DNA of 64,000 bases from Musa acuminata AAA Group (GCF_036884655.1 NC_088348.1:26153501-26217500); one strand, 5' to 3'. Shown: positions 1-11,977, counted from the first letter of the stretch. Notes: generated from the letters alone by a model not told the origin. Numbers and translations: made by a program.

Positions 1-414
1 TCAGCAGTTTCTGGTGCTGGAATGGAAGCCTTTTTTGGTGCAGTAGAAGCAAGTGCAAAAGAGTATATGGAGAACTACAAGTAATAACAAACCCTGGATC
101 AATTTTGCTTCTGAAACTGACTTTACTGGGACTTAATCCATTCTCTGTACTCTTGCAGAGCTGATCTTGACAAACGAAGAGCTGAGAAGGAGCGTCTAGA
201 AGCATACTGCAGGAGCGAGAACATGGAGAGATTGCAGAGAGACATGGAATCATCTCAAGGACAGACAGCGGTGCTGAGCACTGGCTTAAAGGACAAGGAA
301 TATCCTGAAATGGATGAGAATAATGAGGAAGAGGAAGAAGATGCAATGGAGGATCTGAGGTTCTCAGAGGAGGAAACCGAGGAAGATGAAGAGGTTGCTC
401 ACTTTGGTTTCTGA
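1..414 (+). CDS. GPN-loop GTPase 1 / QQT2-like, C-terminal part (5'-truncated by window edge)
   Basis: Two exons are visible, 1-80 and 159-414, joined by a 78 bp GT-AG intron (donor GTAATA at 81, acceptor ending TTGCAG at 158). The reading frame starts at base 1 (SAVSGAGMEAFFGAVEAS...). After the splice it continues into a charged helix (ADLDKRRAEKERLEAYCRSE, then NMERLQRDM) and a very acidic tail rich in E and D, ending VAHFGF. This order matches the C-terminal end of GPN1 (XAB1; QQT2 in Arabidopsis): the last part of the G domain, a coiled helix with an ERLxxDM-type motif, and an acidic tail. In that family the protein acts in RNA polymerase II assembly and nuclear import and is essential in plant embryos. 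The G1-G4 nucleotide-binding motifs and the GPN loop lie outside the window, so the call rests on the tail alone. Confidence 0.8.
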
Positions 415-931
415 GTAATATGTACTGTTTGCTAATGTCCACTTCTTAAAAAGCTTACTGTAAATAGGGGCTACTTTATTATGCCATCTCTAGCTAGCTT
501 ACTTCTCTCTGGATGTCGGAGCTCTTGTCCAATTTTATAGTACCATTTGTAACATGCAAAGTTGTAAACATGGTGTATACAATCTTTTATCTTGCATGCA
601 TGCTACGTATCCAAAATCTAATGTTTTCTTGGCAGGATCAGTGCTTGTGTGCAAACCACCATATCCTCCAAAATATATTTTGTTTCAGTGACTCCTCTGA
701 ATGATGGTTGACACAACTCCTAGTTTTGCTTGTGTTTGTGGTTGATCTTATCGTGGTGGTGAGTTTTTCTTGTTCTCATGTACATGCACTGCTCTGAGGA
801 ATTCTTGTTAATCTTTTGGAACTTCCAAAATTCCAAGATTCATTTCTGATACTTGTGTTGGTATGATTTGATAGACATGATATTTTTTATGACAAAGGCA
901 AGAAAAGGCTAAGCTAAAGATTCTGCACTAT
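415..931. other. 3' flank of the GPN1-like gene
   Basis: This is AT-rich sequence after the stop codon and probably includes the 3' UTR. No further coding region or repeat could be supported. The short open frame at 513-704 has no family resemblance and looks like chance. Confidence 0.4.
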
Positions 932-936
932 TAGAT

Positions 937-1110
937 TGATAAGACCCTAAAGTCTTATCATAAAAAAAAAAAGAAGAGAAAGAGGATGATCACTTCGAGA
1001 GGATCGGCCTCCTTGATCGTCCTCCTTGATCGTTTCGAGGGGATCGGCCCTCGAAGTGATCATCCCCTTTCTCTTCTTTTTTTTTACGATAAGACTTTAG
1101 GGTCTTATCA
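937..1110. mobile_element. Fold-back MITE, 174 bp, with 5 bp target-site duplication
   Basis: The two halves are near-perfect reverse complements. The left end runs TGATAAGACCCTAAAGTC... and the right end runs ...GACTTTAGGGTCTTATCA, with A-rich and T-rich arms and a centre containing a 13 bp direct repeat (1008-1020 and 1021-1033). The element is flanked by an exact TAGAT at 932-936 and 1111-1115, which fits a target-site duplication. Each terminus is itself a small palindrome (GATAAGAC/GTCTTATC). There is no coding capacity. The superfamily is uncertain: a 5 bp duplication is compatible with CACTA-, PIF- or hAT-like variants, and TGA...TCA ends are not diagnostic. Confidence 0.8.
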
Positions 1111-1115
1111 TAGAT

Positions 1116-1720
1116 GTAACAAAATGCATTGTGATCCCTGAAATGAATTATGTTGCTTCTCAACTTGGTAAATATGTTATACAAAACTTCATTAGAACTC
1201 ACACAAACTTTATTGAAAAAAATATTAGTACTAGATTTATTTATTAATATCAAAATTATATATATATATATACTAATTTTGTATTTAAGACATTAAATTT
1301 ATTATTTGTCAAATCCACTTATCAAATGTTGAATGTTTAAAATATTATTTGATAAAATTTTGAATATCTCATATAACAAAAATAGGGAGCAATCACTTAC
1401 CATTTGCTCGGAGAAAAAAAAAGAAGTCGTTATCAACTTGATATAATTTTTTTTCGCTTTAAGATATTAATTAAATAATAAAAAATAAAATTATTATTTA
1501 TAATTTTTTTGTTATTTACAATCTCATATTAAGCAAAATCGGAAGTTTTGGGTTTCCCCCTAAGAATTCTTAAAAAAAGATTAATTATTCGATATTTATA
1601 TCTATCAAAAAATGAAAAAAAAAAAAGACTTTATCAATCGATGCGACGCCTCGATGTCATGACGAGAGTCTACCACGAACCAAAATACTTAAGCGGGAGT
1701 TAACATATTACACTCATCAA
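1116..1720. other. AT-rich intergenic DNA
   Basis: The stretch contains poly-A/T runs and a short (TA)n tract near 1258-1271. I see no gene in it. Confidence 0.4.
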
Positions 1721-1724
1721 ACTC

Positions 1725-2026
1725 TTATAAGCTAATCATATATATTGCCCACTTCCGATGTGGGACTAATGAGATGTTATACTCGGGCCCTCTTTTTAGC
1801 ATTAATTTGATAAGAGACAATTTAGTCGGTCGGCCATTGATGCGACTTGTAGGCTCGTAAGGAATTGTCTGCTTTGGGCGATGGGCATACCCACACAATA
1901 TTATCCTTTTGGAACATGTGTGTTCCAAAAAGCATCTTTAAAGGTAAGAAAGACCTAGCAGACTTATGAGCCATTTGTTCTCATACTCCTCAACCAATGT
2001 AGGACTAAATGACCTTATCAATAAGG
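1725..2026. repeat. Degenerate dispersed repeat abutting the plastid insertion
   Basis: The segment carries a 'cccacttccgatgtgggac' motif (about 1749-1767) and a second 'ccaatgtaggactaa' motif near 1994. This 'TGTGGGACTAA' wording recurs widely in plant non-coding repeats of retrotransposon origin. No LTR ends, target duplication or reading frame were found, so the element type is unknown. It ends where recognisable ycf1 sequence begins. Confidence 0.35.
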
Positions 2027-4059
2027 AATGAACATTTGTTTAAAATATTTTCTAAATAACTGTTTTACGTCTTTGAGCACGCATGGATCCTTGGATTATA
2101 CCTCGATTAAAATATGATTGTTGCAAATATCATATTAAAGCCACCTCTTCTATTTCTACTTGATCAATATTATAGACCAGTTTCGCTTTTTTGAACTAAT
2201 TTCATAATCTTCCTTCTGTTCTTCTCTATTTTCTTATCCAATCCTTCTAATTCATCGGTCAATTTGTATGACCATGGAGGAACCTTTTTACTGATTTTTT
2301 TTTGTTTGATTATTTAGATTGATTGTTATTATGTCGAATACAAAATCTCAAGGATTTTAATTTACTCTATGAATTAATTCTTATTTCTTCTTCCAACAAA
2401 AATAAAGAAGATTCATCGATTGACGTTAAGAAATTAACAATATAATTAAATGATGATTTCTCATCAAGTGGATTCTTTTGATGTTCAAATTCTCAAAAAT
2501 TTTTAGAAATAAGAAAGATTCCATGAATCTTATTTATCCAAAATGTTTATATGGAATCTACAGAAGTAATTAAATCGTTTGTAGAAGTAATTAAGTCATT
2601 TATGATTGTATGTGAACAGAATTTTTTTATTGTTCCACGATATAGTCCGTTCAAAAAAGGATCATATGCTGCTTCTTCTTCTTCTTCCGTAGTTTTTATT
2701 CGTCTTACCAATTCATTACTCAAGTCGTATTTTTTTTACTCATTAGTAGAAGAAACCCAATAATCATATAGGTCTTCATGGAAAAATTTTTATGAAGACA
2801 TTTTGCGTTCTATCATTTTTGAAAAAGTTGATAAACTAGGCTGATATGTAAAAGATATTATTTGTTTTCCGTCACTTGAACACTTATAAAAAAAAATATC
2901 ATGACATTTCATTTTGTACGTTATTTTCAAATCGATTATTTTTTATATATCACAATGGACGATTCTACTGCTTATAATCAAAAAGAAAAGTTACAATATA
3001 TTTTTCAAAGTCAAAGTAGAAAAAAGTCTTCATTTTTCTCTTCTTCAAGTTTTCCCAATTCCCAATTATCTTAATAGGTATCAAAATAAGAATATTTTGG
3101 GATATCTTTTATCACATGCTTCTTTAAAGTGAAAGTGGAATTCATTCTTTATTTTTCTCTTTTCATTCACTCTCATCTCTTTCGTTACATCTATTTTGTT
3201 TCGATCCTTCTTTTCTTCCGAATAAACGGAAAGGTATTTTTCGATGTATCCCTCTTGTTCCTGTTTAGTCTACATCGCTTTCTTTCTCACTTTATATCAT
3301 TTCTTCCTTTTTCTGAGGTTTCTTTCAGTTTTTTAGTGATAATAGGCGACAATATTCTACCTAAATAGTAGACATCGATGATAAATAAGAGAATAATAAA
3401 AATTCAAGCCATTGAATTTCTTAATTCTAACATAAGGTACCTATTAGATTTAGTAAGGTACCTATTAGATTTAGCAATGTACCTATTTAGGAACCTTGTT
3501 ACAAATTAACCAACCAATAAATCCAACCCATTTCATAAAAAAAATGTAACCAATTAACCAACCAATAAAACTACTTGTTACAAATAATATCTTTTTGTAG
3601 CTTCGAAATATATAAATGTTGACTAATCGGACTAATGTTGAACTTGGTAAAATGAAATAGTTGAATAATTGAAAAATGAGATTATTCAGGAATACACATT
3701 GAATGCTGAGATTACACATTGAATTTATGGTAGTAGACCCATAATCAAAAATATTTTTGTGATTGTTCCCGAAGAAATGAAACAAAAAAAAAGGTAGAAC
3801 TACAACAGTAATTGTATGAGGTCTACCTAATACTAGATGCAGAGGCGCATAATAGATCGATATGAACATCATGAGCAGTCCCGTAATGAAACCAGTTATT
3901 GCTGTTACTTCCTTTTCGGTTCCTTCTTCCATAACTCGAACTTGAAGAAGGAAGAGATAAGAGGGCCCTATGAAGAATGTGGTCAAAAATCCATAATAGA
4001 GTCTGACCAAAATGATAGAATTTATTATCTTCATACATAAAAGATTTAAAAATCATCAC
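2027..4059 (-). pseudogene. ycf1: Plastid ycf1 (Tic214) pseudogene fragment in nuclear DNA
   Basis: Reading the minus strand from ATG at 4059 gives the N-terminus of Tic214 (MIFKSF...). A small deletion then shifts the frame, and the membrane region continues from 4034 ([10 protein letters not shown]..., [39 protein letters not shown]). Further pieces are recognisable on the minus strand: [17 protein letters not shown] near 3330, [11 protein letters not shown] near 3140, [15 protein letters not shown] near 2640, VPPWSYKLTDELE near 2270 and GSMRAQRRKTVI near 2070. Tic214 is a component of the inner-envelope translocon in plastids. This copy cannot make it because of multiple nonsense codons, frameshifts and a tandem duplication at about 3434-3480. 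The native gene is about 5 kb, so only its 5' part was captured. Confidence 0.9.
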
Positions 4060-4357
4060 AAACCCCCTTTTTCTTTTCTATTATAATTTTTTGATTATTA
4101 TATGATGACTTCTTAACTTTCCATATATATAGAATCAGATAGACTATAAATGACATCTCTTATGTCAATGACACCAAAGGGATATTAATTGAATATAATT
4201 GGGATATAGATGAAATATAATGAAATAGAGCCACTTTGAGGTTTCATGGAACGGAGCCACTACGAAGAAGTTCCGAGTTACGAAGGAAACTTCGGACTCA
4301 TATTATTCATAGGTTGAAAACGGGGGTTGAACTTTATGATGTCAAATCTCCCATTGT

Positions 4358-4429
4358 TCCCTAGTAGCTCAGTGGTAGAGCGATCGACTATTAATTGATT
4401 GGTCGTAGGTTTGAATCCTACTTGGGGCT
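4358..4429 (+). pseudogene. trnN-GUU: Plastid trnN-GUU pseudogene
   Basis: This is a 72 nt tRNA-Asn-like sequence with intact A-box (TAGCTCAGTGGTAGAG) and a B-box/T-arm reading GGTTTGAATCC. It differs from plastid trnN-GUU by many C-to-T and G-to-A changes. One of these turns the anticodon position from GTT to ATT, and others unpair the acceptor stem. It lies directly upstream of, and divergent from, the ycf1 pseudogene, as in plastomes. It is probably not a working tRNA. Confidence 0.85.
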
Positions 4430-4430
4430 G

Positions 4431-4596
4431 TCTTTGTTTTTATTGCATTATATCTCATCATATCACATTCTATTCTACGATATTTGAGGATCGCCGTCAT
4501 ACATCAAAGATGCAATCATTGATTTTCTCGATAGGCCATAAATTACCGCGAGCAAACTTTAAATATTCTCATGTTAGCTCTCAATTTATAATTTAA

Positions 4597-4628
<32 letters not shown>

Positions 4629-5288
4629 TCTTCCTTTCTTCTTCTCCCCCTCTTAATTATCGGAGGTGACATAAAATATTAAAAAATAAAAAAAATACAA
4701 ATTGAAGAGGAGATAAGAAATAATTTTTTGATATTTACTAAAATAATTTAAAATTTTAAAAATTATATATTATAATCAATTATATTAACTCAAAAGATAT
4801 CAAGTTTCGGACCTTGGATGATGGAGCATTGATGGTAATATAATGCCTAAACGATAGTTGTGGGGAAGAAAAAAAAAAAGAAAAAGAGGAGAGTAAAAGC
4901 AAAATTATGGGATTATGAATAGTAAAATATTATTTTATTAATTTTAAGATATTATAAAATAGTAAAAAACCCTTTAAATAGTAAGCTCCTATATAAAAAA
5001 AATTAAAAATAGAAAAACCAATATAAAAGGAAAAGAGCTACAATGCTCCACCACGATACAAAAGTGGCCAGTAATTGGGCCGACAGGAGCAAAAGGCTGG
5101 CCCATGTTGGAGACCCGAATGTTTTGGATCCAGGTCCATGTTTTAGAGAAGTGAAATCTGAAGCCGTCTGATCGACATCGGTGCTCATCATACTTGTTTT
5201 ACGCCGTCCATTCTCGAACTCTCTCTTCATATCACCTGCGCTTTCTCCCATCATTTCGATCGGAAGATCTCGATCGGGGCGGCGAAAG
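4431..5288. other. Intergenic DNA and presumed promoter of the complex I gene
   Basis: AT-rich DNA with an (AT)n microsatellite at 4603-4629. From about 5040 the sequence becomes GC-richer and leads into the 5' UTR of the next gene. No clear TATA box was found. No other gene is visible. Confidence 0.4.
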
Positions 5289-8200
5289 ATGTTTCTGCGA
5301 CGGGTGATGCTGAGGGGTGGGATGGGGGCGATGATGATGCAGGCGGCGAAGAAGGTGAAAGAGACGACGGGGATCGTGGGGCTCGACGTGGTGCCCAACG
5401 CCCGGGAGGTGCTCGTCTCCCTCTACACCCGCACCCTCAAGGAGATCCAGGCCGTGCCCCAGGATGAGGGCTACCGCAAGGCCGTCGAGAGCTTCACTCG
5501 CCACCGCCTCCAGGTCTGCCAGGAGGAGGAGGACTGGGAGGCCATCGAGAAGCGCCTTGGCTGCGGCCAGGTCGAGGAGCTCATCGAGGAGGCACAGGAC
5601 GAGCTCAAGCTCATCGGAAAGATGATCGGTCGGTATCTCTATACTCCTTTCTTCCTTTTTCCATCCTTTTGCAGTCATGGTGATGCTTGCTTGGACCTCA
5701 ATCGTTATTTTGCGAATCGTATTTGTCCGTGTATAGGGCTTTCGCTGTCTGAACCTTCGTGATCCTTGTAATTTACCTTATTCTGTATGCTAATTCCATC
5801 TTTGTTGAAATCTGTTCACAAGTTTATCAGTAAAATGTGGATCTTTAGGGTTTTATTACTGTAAATATGAGTTATTAGGGCTTTCTCTGTCTGTAACTGT
5901 GTGGTCCTTGTAGTTTACATTATTTTTGCATGCTAATTTCCTCTTTGTTGAAGTCTCTTAAAAAATTTAGTAGTAAAATGTGGATCTTTAGGGTTTTATT
6001 ACTGTAAAAATGAGTTTTTTTTCCACTTCTTTTTTTCTTCTTCGAAGGGAGATCAGCATTCTATTGATCATATAGTTGGCCCTAGTTCTATCGGTGTTTG
6101 AGGTTCATTGTTGGATTTGATCAGGGTGAAACGTGCTTCTTGAGGCACCGCTTTCTCTATTTGGATCATGATTTTAGGTTGAGCAATTTGATTTACCTGC
6201 TTGGTATTGGGATCATCTTATCCTTTCTTCTTTGTATCTCTAAAATGAAAACCTTTATAAGTTTCAACATTAACATTGCACATGAGGTCTTTTATCTATA
6301 ATTCTTTCAGAGTGGAGATCTGTCTGCCAATGCCTCAAAATGTTATCTAAGAGAGAAGGAGAGGGAGGGAAGGGAGGAGAGGCCAAGAGAAGGCTACAGA
6401 GGGAATGGAATGTGACCTTGGTGAGAGCAAGAAGAGAAATGGAGGCGGCTGAATGGTAGAAAATTTTTTTTTTATACAAAAGGTTAATGAGATTTGATCC
6501 CAAGGATCTTGCTATCAACAGTTAAGATATGTGGAAAAAAAAGCCTCGTTTCCAGTGCCAAACGATCTTCCCATCCCTTGAGTCATATGCTATGGATGCC
6601 ACACCTTTTCAGAAAGATAGAAAAGAAAGAATACATGCTTAGAATTCCACTTAATGGGACAAACTAAGGTGAGAACCTACTTAATACCAACAGGTAGGTG
6701 ATCACTTGGCAAAAACAGGTGGAGCATCCTGCACAGAGGCCTTGTTAGACAATAAGAAAGGGTTATTTTGAGATGCCAAATGCCATAGAAAGTTATCAAG
6801 TTCATGTCTGGATGGTAGTTACGATTTTCTCATCTTTTGCACTCCCTTAGTTTTTTGGGTATGTGGAACTTTATAATACCAATATACTTCATATCTATAG
6901 CATCCTATTCCCAGTCATTAGATTCTCTACTCACAAACCAGATCAAAAAGGAGTTGGCTCTATCAAATCATTCCATTTCTTTTGAGCCATCCTCATCCAG
7001 TATCAACCAAAAATTCGAAACACAATTTGCTATATTGCCAATTTTGATATGATTTGCTTGATCCATATGGGTATTCTTCAGGGTTGATCTGTATGCCAGT
7101 CAATTTCGTGGCCATATGACTGTAAAATTGTAGGAAAAAACTAGAAGCAATTGAATCGAACTGGTGTTGGTTGATTTTGATCAATTTTAGTCGACTTCAT
7201 AACCTCAAAAAAGAAAGAGAAAAGGAGCGAGAAGTATAAGAAGATGAAAGCTGAAACAGGAAAGTAGGAGTTACTGTAACTGTAACAGATGAGGAAACAA
7301 TGCTACTATTGACTTTTTATTGCAACAATTCCATTTACTGTATGCAATCATCATTGCAGTATCAAGATAGAGAAGTATCACAGGAATAGAAAAGGGGAAT
7401 GTTTCAAAGGAGTTCTAATTTCTTAAGGAAGTAGGGACTTTCTTACATAGAATAGAGAGATGCCATAGTAGTCAAAATTAATTCCATATCTTTTTCTTTA
7501 TTTGTCTACCTGCATAGTGATTAGGGGAGCATTGGGACCCTGATAATTTTATCATTATCTTCAAAACTATTGGTTGATAAACTTTGGATCTCCTACAATG
7601 TATGGAATAGTCATTTTCTATAATAATATCCTGTGCGATTATGATTTATTTCTAATAAATGTATAATAGTTATTTTTTGGTGAATAATTTTTATAAATTT
7701 CATTCTCTTTTGTTATACAATTTTATATCTTTTTTTATTTTTTGTTTTATGTATCTTTGCTAAAAGTATCTTTTAGCAAGAAATTCTATATTTCTCAAAT
7801 ATTTCTTATGCTTTTTCGTGTTTTGCTTATTTATGTTTTTATTATTTTTAATTTTTAAATTACATTTTGACCGATTTTAATCCTCTCAGTCTGATTCGAC
7901 CTATCCCAATTCAACCTTTCTCACTGATTCTGGTCATGTCATCTTTTGCAGCTGCCAATCCTGGTACCAATTTTATAAACTATGTTTAGAAAGATCTCTC
8001 CAGTCTCCACCATTATTGAACAACTTGTTCCTTGGGTGAGATTTACATTTCTAGTTTAATTTCTATATTCTAGATTTAGCTGTTCTAAGATGAGTAGTAT
8101 ATATAAGAATATAGTTTTTGGTTTCAGCTGATTTGGTTATGGTCAATTTGTGAGAATCAACTAGAATAATCTAAACTCAATGGAAATTGGCTGACTATAA

Positions 8201-10427
8201 CCATGTTTAGCTGATTTGGTAGTGTTCAAACAAGAAGTAGAAGGGGGGAGAAGCCAAAGAAAAAAAATAGGAAGGGAGAAACGATACAAGTGGTAGGAGA
8301 AGTGTGAAGCCAGTGGAGAAATGTAAAAGGGAAACCTGTGATTATAATTGTAAAATAGAGGAGATACTGGTACTGTTGCACTTGCCATCTACAGCTTACA
8401 ATGTCTGTCATTCACTTCCATGTAGAGAATAGAAAGTGGAAAGAAGGATATAAAGCAACCTTTAATATCCTAAGGAAATATGGATGCCATTGTAAAAATT
8501 GGAGGATGCTACAAATATTCAGAATAAATCTAATGTATTATTATACAATATTCTTTTCTAAAATTTTATGTCATATCCTTTTCTTTTCTTTTTTGCTAAT
8601 TTTCTAATGTAGTCCTAATCCCCAAACAATCTAATGACCTTTCTAACTTCTGAATTTGTTGTGCATAAGTTCATTGGCCATTATCTTGAAGTGCATCCTT
8701 TTAATGAGTAGATCAAAGATTCAGCTCTTAACTAAATGAGCATATTGAATACAGAGATTATATTTGAATTAGGTTCTTTTTTGTCAGGGTACTGAACTGC
8801 TATTATATGATCAAATTAGCTGTTGTAGATTGAATAGAATGCCAAGGAAGTTCATGATTTTAGTTGCAAAAATTTCTTATAAATTGATATTTGAGAAAAG
8901 TAATAGTTTATTCTTTGGTTAACTTATAGAATTCAGTGAAATGCTTGAGTGAGTTAGATTTTGATTTGGCGTAATCCAAAGAAGTTGCCCTGGAAACATA
9001 ATTCAAACAAGTTGTTCCAGTTTGTTGCGAATTTCCTTCTTGGGTCCTATGGTGCATAGTCTAGATTGTCAAGGACAAATCATGGTACTGCATTAAGAAG
9101 AAAAAGGGAGTAGGTGGCTGAATTTGCCCACCATCCTTTTGTAGTCAGAAAGGGAGAAGTGAAGAGAAGGGGTGGAGACAGAGGAGTCCACAGTTTTGCT
9201 TTGTGCTATGCATTGCTGATTTTCACATGGTTGAGGGCTCTAAGGTTCCAAGTGATGTTTGTTGCTCATATACATGCTCAAGAAAGAGAAGGATTCGAGT
9301 CCTGGGAATTACAGGGTGCGAATCCTCTCCCATTATAGTTTTAAACAGATACTTAATGGAAGGAAAAAGAGAAGAGAAAATAGAAAAACAAACATCTTTA
9401 AAGTTATTTTTTGAAAATAGTTATATATGTAAATATATAAACACATGGGCCAGGTGGATCACAAGTGAAACTAGTAATCTGATCAAAACTAGCCCCCACA
9501 TACTGTGTCTGTGGTAAAGTACCACACGACATCCATATATTTGTATTACATACTATGTCCAATCATGGCCTAGGTTAATGTGGCTAGAACAAAGATTCAG
9601 AATTGACACAATCTTCTCTAGTTGGTTGAATGTGAAGTATTGCATGCTAGAGTTGTAGGTGGTGTCATTTATAATTCTGATGCTGGCATGCTGCAATCAC
9701 CCTAGAGTAACACAGAAAGTATGACCCCTTGGTGAAGCAGGCGGCATCAACAGAATTGACACAATCACCCCTTTCTCATTCATATTCCAGTGTCCACTGT
9801 CTCTTGGATGATGCCACCTTTCTGTGGTACACCAACATGGGTCCTCCAGAATACCTGATCCTTTGACAGTAGTTCTGCTAGGGGTTGGTGATGATGATAA
9901 AAGACTGTTAAGCCCACAAACCATATGTTCTTCACAGGATTCAGGGCCTTTGATGAGACACTTGGGTGTTCCTTTTTTTTTTCTCCCCACCTGAGTGGTA
10001 GTGAAGAATTAGATTATAGTAAGATAGCTTTTAGGAGGAATTTGATATTGTATCTAAAGTGGAGTTTTCCTCGTTAGCTTTGAACATCTACCATGAGGAG
10101 CTACTTGTTGAAATCTCTGGACATGGTTTTCAAGTCTAAACTAGTCATCTTTTTCATGGACGTTTCCTGGTATTTGTCTCATCTAAATTACTTCCTTTTT
10201 CCCCCATCAGTTCATTATATATATCCACATATGAAACTGCAGAGTGGGAGCCATGGGGAGTTCCCGAGGACTACGAATGTGAGCTCATCGAAGATGACAC
10301 TTCGATTCCTAAACATGTCCCTCAACACCGGCCTTGCCAGCTTCCAGAGGAGTTCTTCAAGACGCTTGAGGCAGTCTCCACGGAATCGGTTCCCAAGAAT
10401 GAACCTGCACCTCAAGTGAAGTCTTAA
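5289..10427 (+). CDS. NDUFA5: NADH dehydrogenase [ubiquinone] 1 alpha subcomplex subunit 5 (complex I B13 subunit)
   Basis: Two coding exons, 5289-5628 and 10243-10427, encode 174 residues. The splice (G|GTCGGT ... CTGCAG|AG) rebuilds the codon for E in ...KLIGKMIEWEPWGVPEDYECE. The ATG at 5289 gives MFLRRVML..., a short basic mitochondrial-type N-terminus. An in-frame ATG 36 codons upstream lacks family resemblance and was not used. The body (VKETTGIVGLDVVPNAREVL, LYTRTLKEI, DEGYRKAVESFTRHRLQVCQEEEDWEAIE, GQVEELIEEAQDEL) is the ETC_C1/NDUFA5 domain and the tail (IPKHVPQHRP) is the plant form. The length agrees with the roughly 170-residue plant orthologue. The protein is an accessory subunit of the matrix arm of mitochondrial complex I. 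The intron is 4.6 kb. Confidence 0.95.
5629..10242. other. Long intron 1 of the NDUFA5 gene
   Basis: The 4.6 kb AT-rich intron starts GTCGGT and ends CTGCAG. It contains a 142 bp tandem duplication near its 5' end. Scattered open frames of 60-104 codons have no recognisable products. No complete transposon was identified, although the size suggests old insertions. Confidence 0.7.
5735..6014. repeat. Tandem duplication, two copies of about 140 bp in an intron
   Basis: The copies at 5735-5876 and 5877-6014 both start AGGGCTTTC.CTGTCTG and both contain the identical stretch AAAATGTGGATCTTTAGGG followed by TTTTATTACTGTAAA. The repeat period is 142 bp at the 5' side. Moderate divergence between copies indicates an old event. 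Confidence 0.8.
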
Positions 10428-11923
10428 TTGAACATGTGAGTGTGGCTCTGCCGCCTGGTTTCAGGATCTATCCTCTCTTGTTTGATATTCTATGCTTGAG
10501 AATAATAGTAGAAGTCAACAAATACTTGGAACTTTCTCCTGGATCCTTTTTCTCATGACATTGACATGATTTCATGTGTGATGAATCAACCCCTTCTTCC
10601 CTTGTCGTTTTTGCTGTATCACTGTCTCCTGCAGATGTCTTGTAGAGTTGATGATATATTTGTATCCGAAGGAGCCAATGGACTGCTACAGTTGGAAGTG
10701 GCACTAAGTATCGGTGAGTATACTGCTGCAACATTCTTTCACTAAATTAGCTCGGTGTTCTATGGCTATGGCATATTATTATCATCCGTAGGTTATGGGT
10801 CGGCCGTGGTGACCGATTCAAAGTTGGGGTAATATTATTATATTATTCCACTCAGCTAATTAATTTAATTGATATTTTCAAAAAAATAAATAAAATGAGG
10901 GCTGAAAATATTTGGTATTGCACAATGGAAGATGAAATAAGTAGTAGCAGTAGTCTCCAAAAATGCAGTGCCCCTTCTAATATGGGAGAGGAATACAGAG
11001 GAGCAAAATTAAATTTGTCTTAAAATCTAATTAAGCCCTTTTTTTCTTTTCTCGATCATTTTCTATAATTATTTATACAACTTGGTTTTTCGATTCCTTT
11101 CGACAATCTCCTGATTTGTCTAGTTATTAGTGTGATTATTTTTTCGTTCCATTTCGACAATCTTTCCTTTTTTTTTATTTCGATTCTTCATGTTCATGTG
11201 TGCAAGAGAATCGAGATCGAGTAGCAAGTTTAAGACTTAAATGATTTTATGGGCCTTTCGAATTTTATTTCGAACTCTCTATTTAATTTAATTTATTTTA
11301 TTTTAAAAAATATGTTTTAGTTATAATCAGAGGATTATTATGATTATTATTATTATTATTTATTCCTGTTCTAATCGATCTCTTATACTCATCAGGAACG
11401 TGCGGTGATGTTTCCCGGAGTAAGCAGAAGGGACCCGTTTCTTGGTCTTGTTTGACTCGGGTTTGGGAGGGAAATGGAGATGTCACCAACCCGCCCACGG
11501 AATAACCCTTCGGGTTGTACCATCACATTCCAACTTTACACCTTTGACATGCCAACGTGATGATGCACCATCGCACCTCTGTTCCATGAAATCTACCTCC
11601 ATTGCTGTGGCAGATGCTCACCGGCTTAGCGTGCATAGTTTATTTGCAGAAGACAAATAGTTTCCGTCTGTAAACGCATGCACTCATGCATTAATCCTTT
11701 CTGCTGCTTCCCTGTCACGTGGAACAGCTCCCTGTCGGTCTTGATCGACTAAGACACGATTCAATATTAGCTTAAGGTGAGCCATCAGTCTCACCTGTTT
11801 CTTTCATGCTCGATATCAGAATGGATCAACTCCGCCTCCCCAAGTCAATCCAATCCCACTGGCGATCTCCCTCTCTCTCTCTCTCTCTCTCTCTTCTCCT
11901 TGTTATCATGGTTTCCATGCCGC
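10428..11923. other. Intergenic DNA between NDUFA5 and GPAT
   Basis: The first part is probably the NDUFA5 3' UTR. An AT-rich block with ATT repeats (about 11336-11362) follows, then the GPAT promoter with a (CT)n tract at about 11869-11893. No additional gene was seen. Confidence 0.4.
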
Positions 11924-11931
11924 TATAAATA
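11924..11931 (+). promoter_or_regulatory. TATA box of the GPAT gene
   Basis: TATAAATA lies 54 bp upstream of the GPAT start codon and about 30 bp after a (CT)n pyrimidine tract, a common plant core-promoter arrangement. The transcription start is inferred, not seen. Confidence 0.6.
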
Positions 11932-11977
11932 GGACGCTTTATCTCTAAAGAGAGGAGGAAGAAGAAGAAGGGTTTAC

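Larger units (their letters stand above)
2027..4430. other. NUPT: nuclear insertion of plastid DNA (ycf1 - trnN-GUU region)
   Basis: About 2.4 kb of collinear plastid sequence. It holds ycf1 on the minus strand, the ycf1-trnN spacer, and then trnN-GUU on the plus strand in divergent order, as at the inverted-repeat/single-copy border of plastomes. The copy is decayed, with many stop codons, frameshifts, small deletions and local duplications. The left edge is near 2027, where the frame encoding the NVHS motif of ycf1 loses similarity. The right edge lies just after trnN. An integrated old copy explains the decay; plastid contamination would not show it. Confidence 0.9.
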
